Below the pieces are notes generated by a model. The model was not told the origin of the DNA. It made no database searches and saw only the letters and a program-made list of their open reading frames with translations. The position numbers and the translations under genes were made by a program. Source: Campylobacterales bacterium (GTDB lineage Bacteria; Campylobacterota; Campylobacteria; Campylobacterales; QNZT01). Taken from it: 6,588 bases of DNA. The stretch spans positions 1 to 6,588 of the forward strand of contig DQSO01000171.1 in assembly GCA_015663225.1 (NCBI GenBank). Reading direction: 5' to 3'. Each line of letters opens with the position of its first letter. Positions within the stretch are counted from its first letter, which is position 1. This document shows, in pieces, positions 5,997-6,588 of the stretch.

Positions 5997-6588
5997 ATGA
6001 AAACAATTTTTCAAGATATAGAAGTTATTCAAAAAGAGTTAAATTCTGATAAATCAAAACAAGCATTAGAAGAGCTAAAAAAAAAGATCAATCTTTTAAA
6101 ATCTAAAAGTGGTCTAAAACAACTTGTAAAAGAAAAAAGGCTCTCTAAAGCAGTTAAAACTATTCGATATGAGAAAGAGTTAACTGATCTTCAAGTTGAA
6201 CTCATAAAACTACAAAACTGGGTTTATGAGAGTAAAAAACGAGTTATGATAATCTTTGAAGGACGAGATGCTGCAGGAAAAGGTGGAGCTATAAAAAGAT
6301 TTACCCAGTACCTAAATCCTAGAAAATTTAGAGTAGTAGCACTCCCTAAACCAACAGATGTAGAGCTTGGTCAATTTTACTTTCAAAGATATTTTCAACA
6401 TCTTCCAAATAGGGGAGAGATAGTATTTTTTGATCGTAGTTGGTATAACAGAGCTATTGTTGAACCAGTATTTGATTTTTGTACAGAGGGTCAATATAAA
6501 AAGTTTATGGTAGAAGTTCCAGGGATTGAACATGCACTCGTTGATGATGGAATAATCTTGATAAAATTTTGGTTTAGTATCAATAAAG
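5997..6588 (+). CDS. ppk2: Polyphosphate kinase 2 family protein (C-terminus cut by window edge)
   Basis: 197 codons are present and the frame is still open at the edge; complete one-domain PPK2 enzymes are usually near 230-300 residues. PPK2 transfers phosphate between polyphosphate and nucleotides, mostly making NTP or NDP from polyphosphate. Visible are a Lys/Glu-rich helical N-terminus (about 1-60) and YEKELTDLQVELIKLQNWV (58-76). The Walker A motif FEGRDAAGKGGAIKRF (87-102) contains Lys95. ALPKPTDVELGQFYFQRYF (115-133) and HLPNRGEIVFFDRSWYNR (135-152) follow, with Walker B Asp146 and Arg147. VEPVFDFCTE (155-164) and the start of the ILIKFWFSI strand complete the visible part, while the lid and later residues lie outside. 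This is one-domain PPK2, unrelated in fold to PPK1. Whether it prefers NDP or NMP cannot be told from this fragment. Confidence 0.95.
   Translation, partial: MKTIFQDIEVIQKELNSDKSKQALEELKKKINLLKSKSGLKQLVKEKRLSKAVKTIRYEKELTDLQVELIKLQNWVYESKKRVMIIFEGRDAAGKGGAIKRFTQYLNPRKFRVVALPKPTDVELGQFYFQRYFQHLPNRGEIVFFDRSWYNRAIVEPVFDFCTEGQYKKFMVEVPGIEHALVDDGIILIKFWFSINK

Noticed and set aside
6312..6533. 73-codon minus-strand open frame
   Set aside because: It lies entirely antisense to the ppk2 coding sequence, is rich in Lys, Ile, Phe, Tyr and Trp without any family motif, and is best explained as a shadow of that gene.
1..6588. Mobile element or defence island
   Set aside because: All genes except the small ORF are conserved core functions in a known syntenic order, and there are no transposase, integrase, tRNA attachment site or terminal repeats.

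Overview
The window is AT-rich, densely packed bacterial chromosome. The gene order and protein sequences point to a member of the Campylobacterota (Epsilonproteobacteria), probably a free-living Sulfurimonas-like lineage. The minus-strand order rplY, pth, LptF/LptG permease, lysA, pheA, hisC, fliF matches, from memory, the order in Campylobacter jejuni. The genus is inferred, not proven.

Minus strand, 5705 down to 1: seven genes run head to tail in what looks like one long operon. It begins with ribosomal protein bL25 (rplY), peptidyl-tRNA hydrolase (pth) and a six-helix LptF/LptG-family permease. These are followed by diaminopimelate decarboxylase (lysA), chorismate mutase/prephenate dehydratase (pheA) and histidinol-phosphate aminotransferase (hisC). 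The last gene is the N-terminus of the flagellar MS-ring protein FliF, which is cut by the window edge. Spacing is very tight: 4-bp overlaps at pth/permease (ATGA) and pheA/hisC (GTGA), and gaps of 1, 3, 7 and 34 bp elsewhere. A TATAAT box precedes rplY. The 34-bp gap before lysA carries a good extended -10 candidate, so the amino-acid/flagellar half may also be transcribed on its own.

Plus strand, 5830 to 6588: across a 124-bp divergent intergenic region there is a short unlisted gene for a 52-residue exported protein. It resembles one shortened unit of the YwqK/MORN-like repeat family. Eight bases later comes a polyphosphate kinase 2 (ppk2) gene, cut by the right edge after 197 codons.

Functionally the left block combines translation (bL25, Pth), LPS or lipooligosaccharide export, synthesis of lysine, phenylalanine and histidine, and flagellar assembly. 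The right block concerns polyphosphate/nucleotide energy storage. I see no tRNA, rRNA, CRISPR, insertion sequence or clear terminator, and no convincing new system. The most unusual items are the small truncated-looking exported ORF in front of ppk2 and two operon genes that lack a Shine-Dalgarno sequence.
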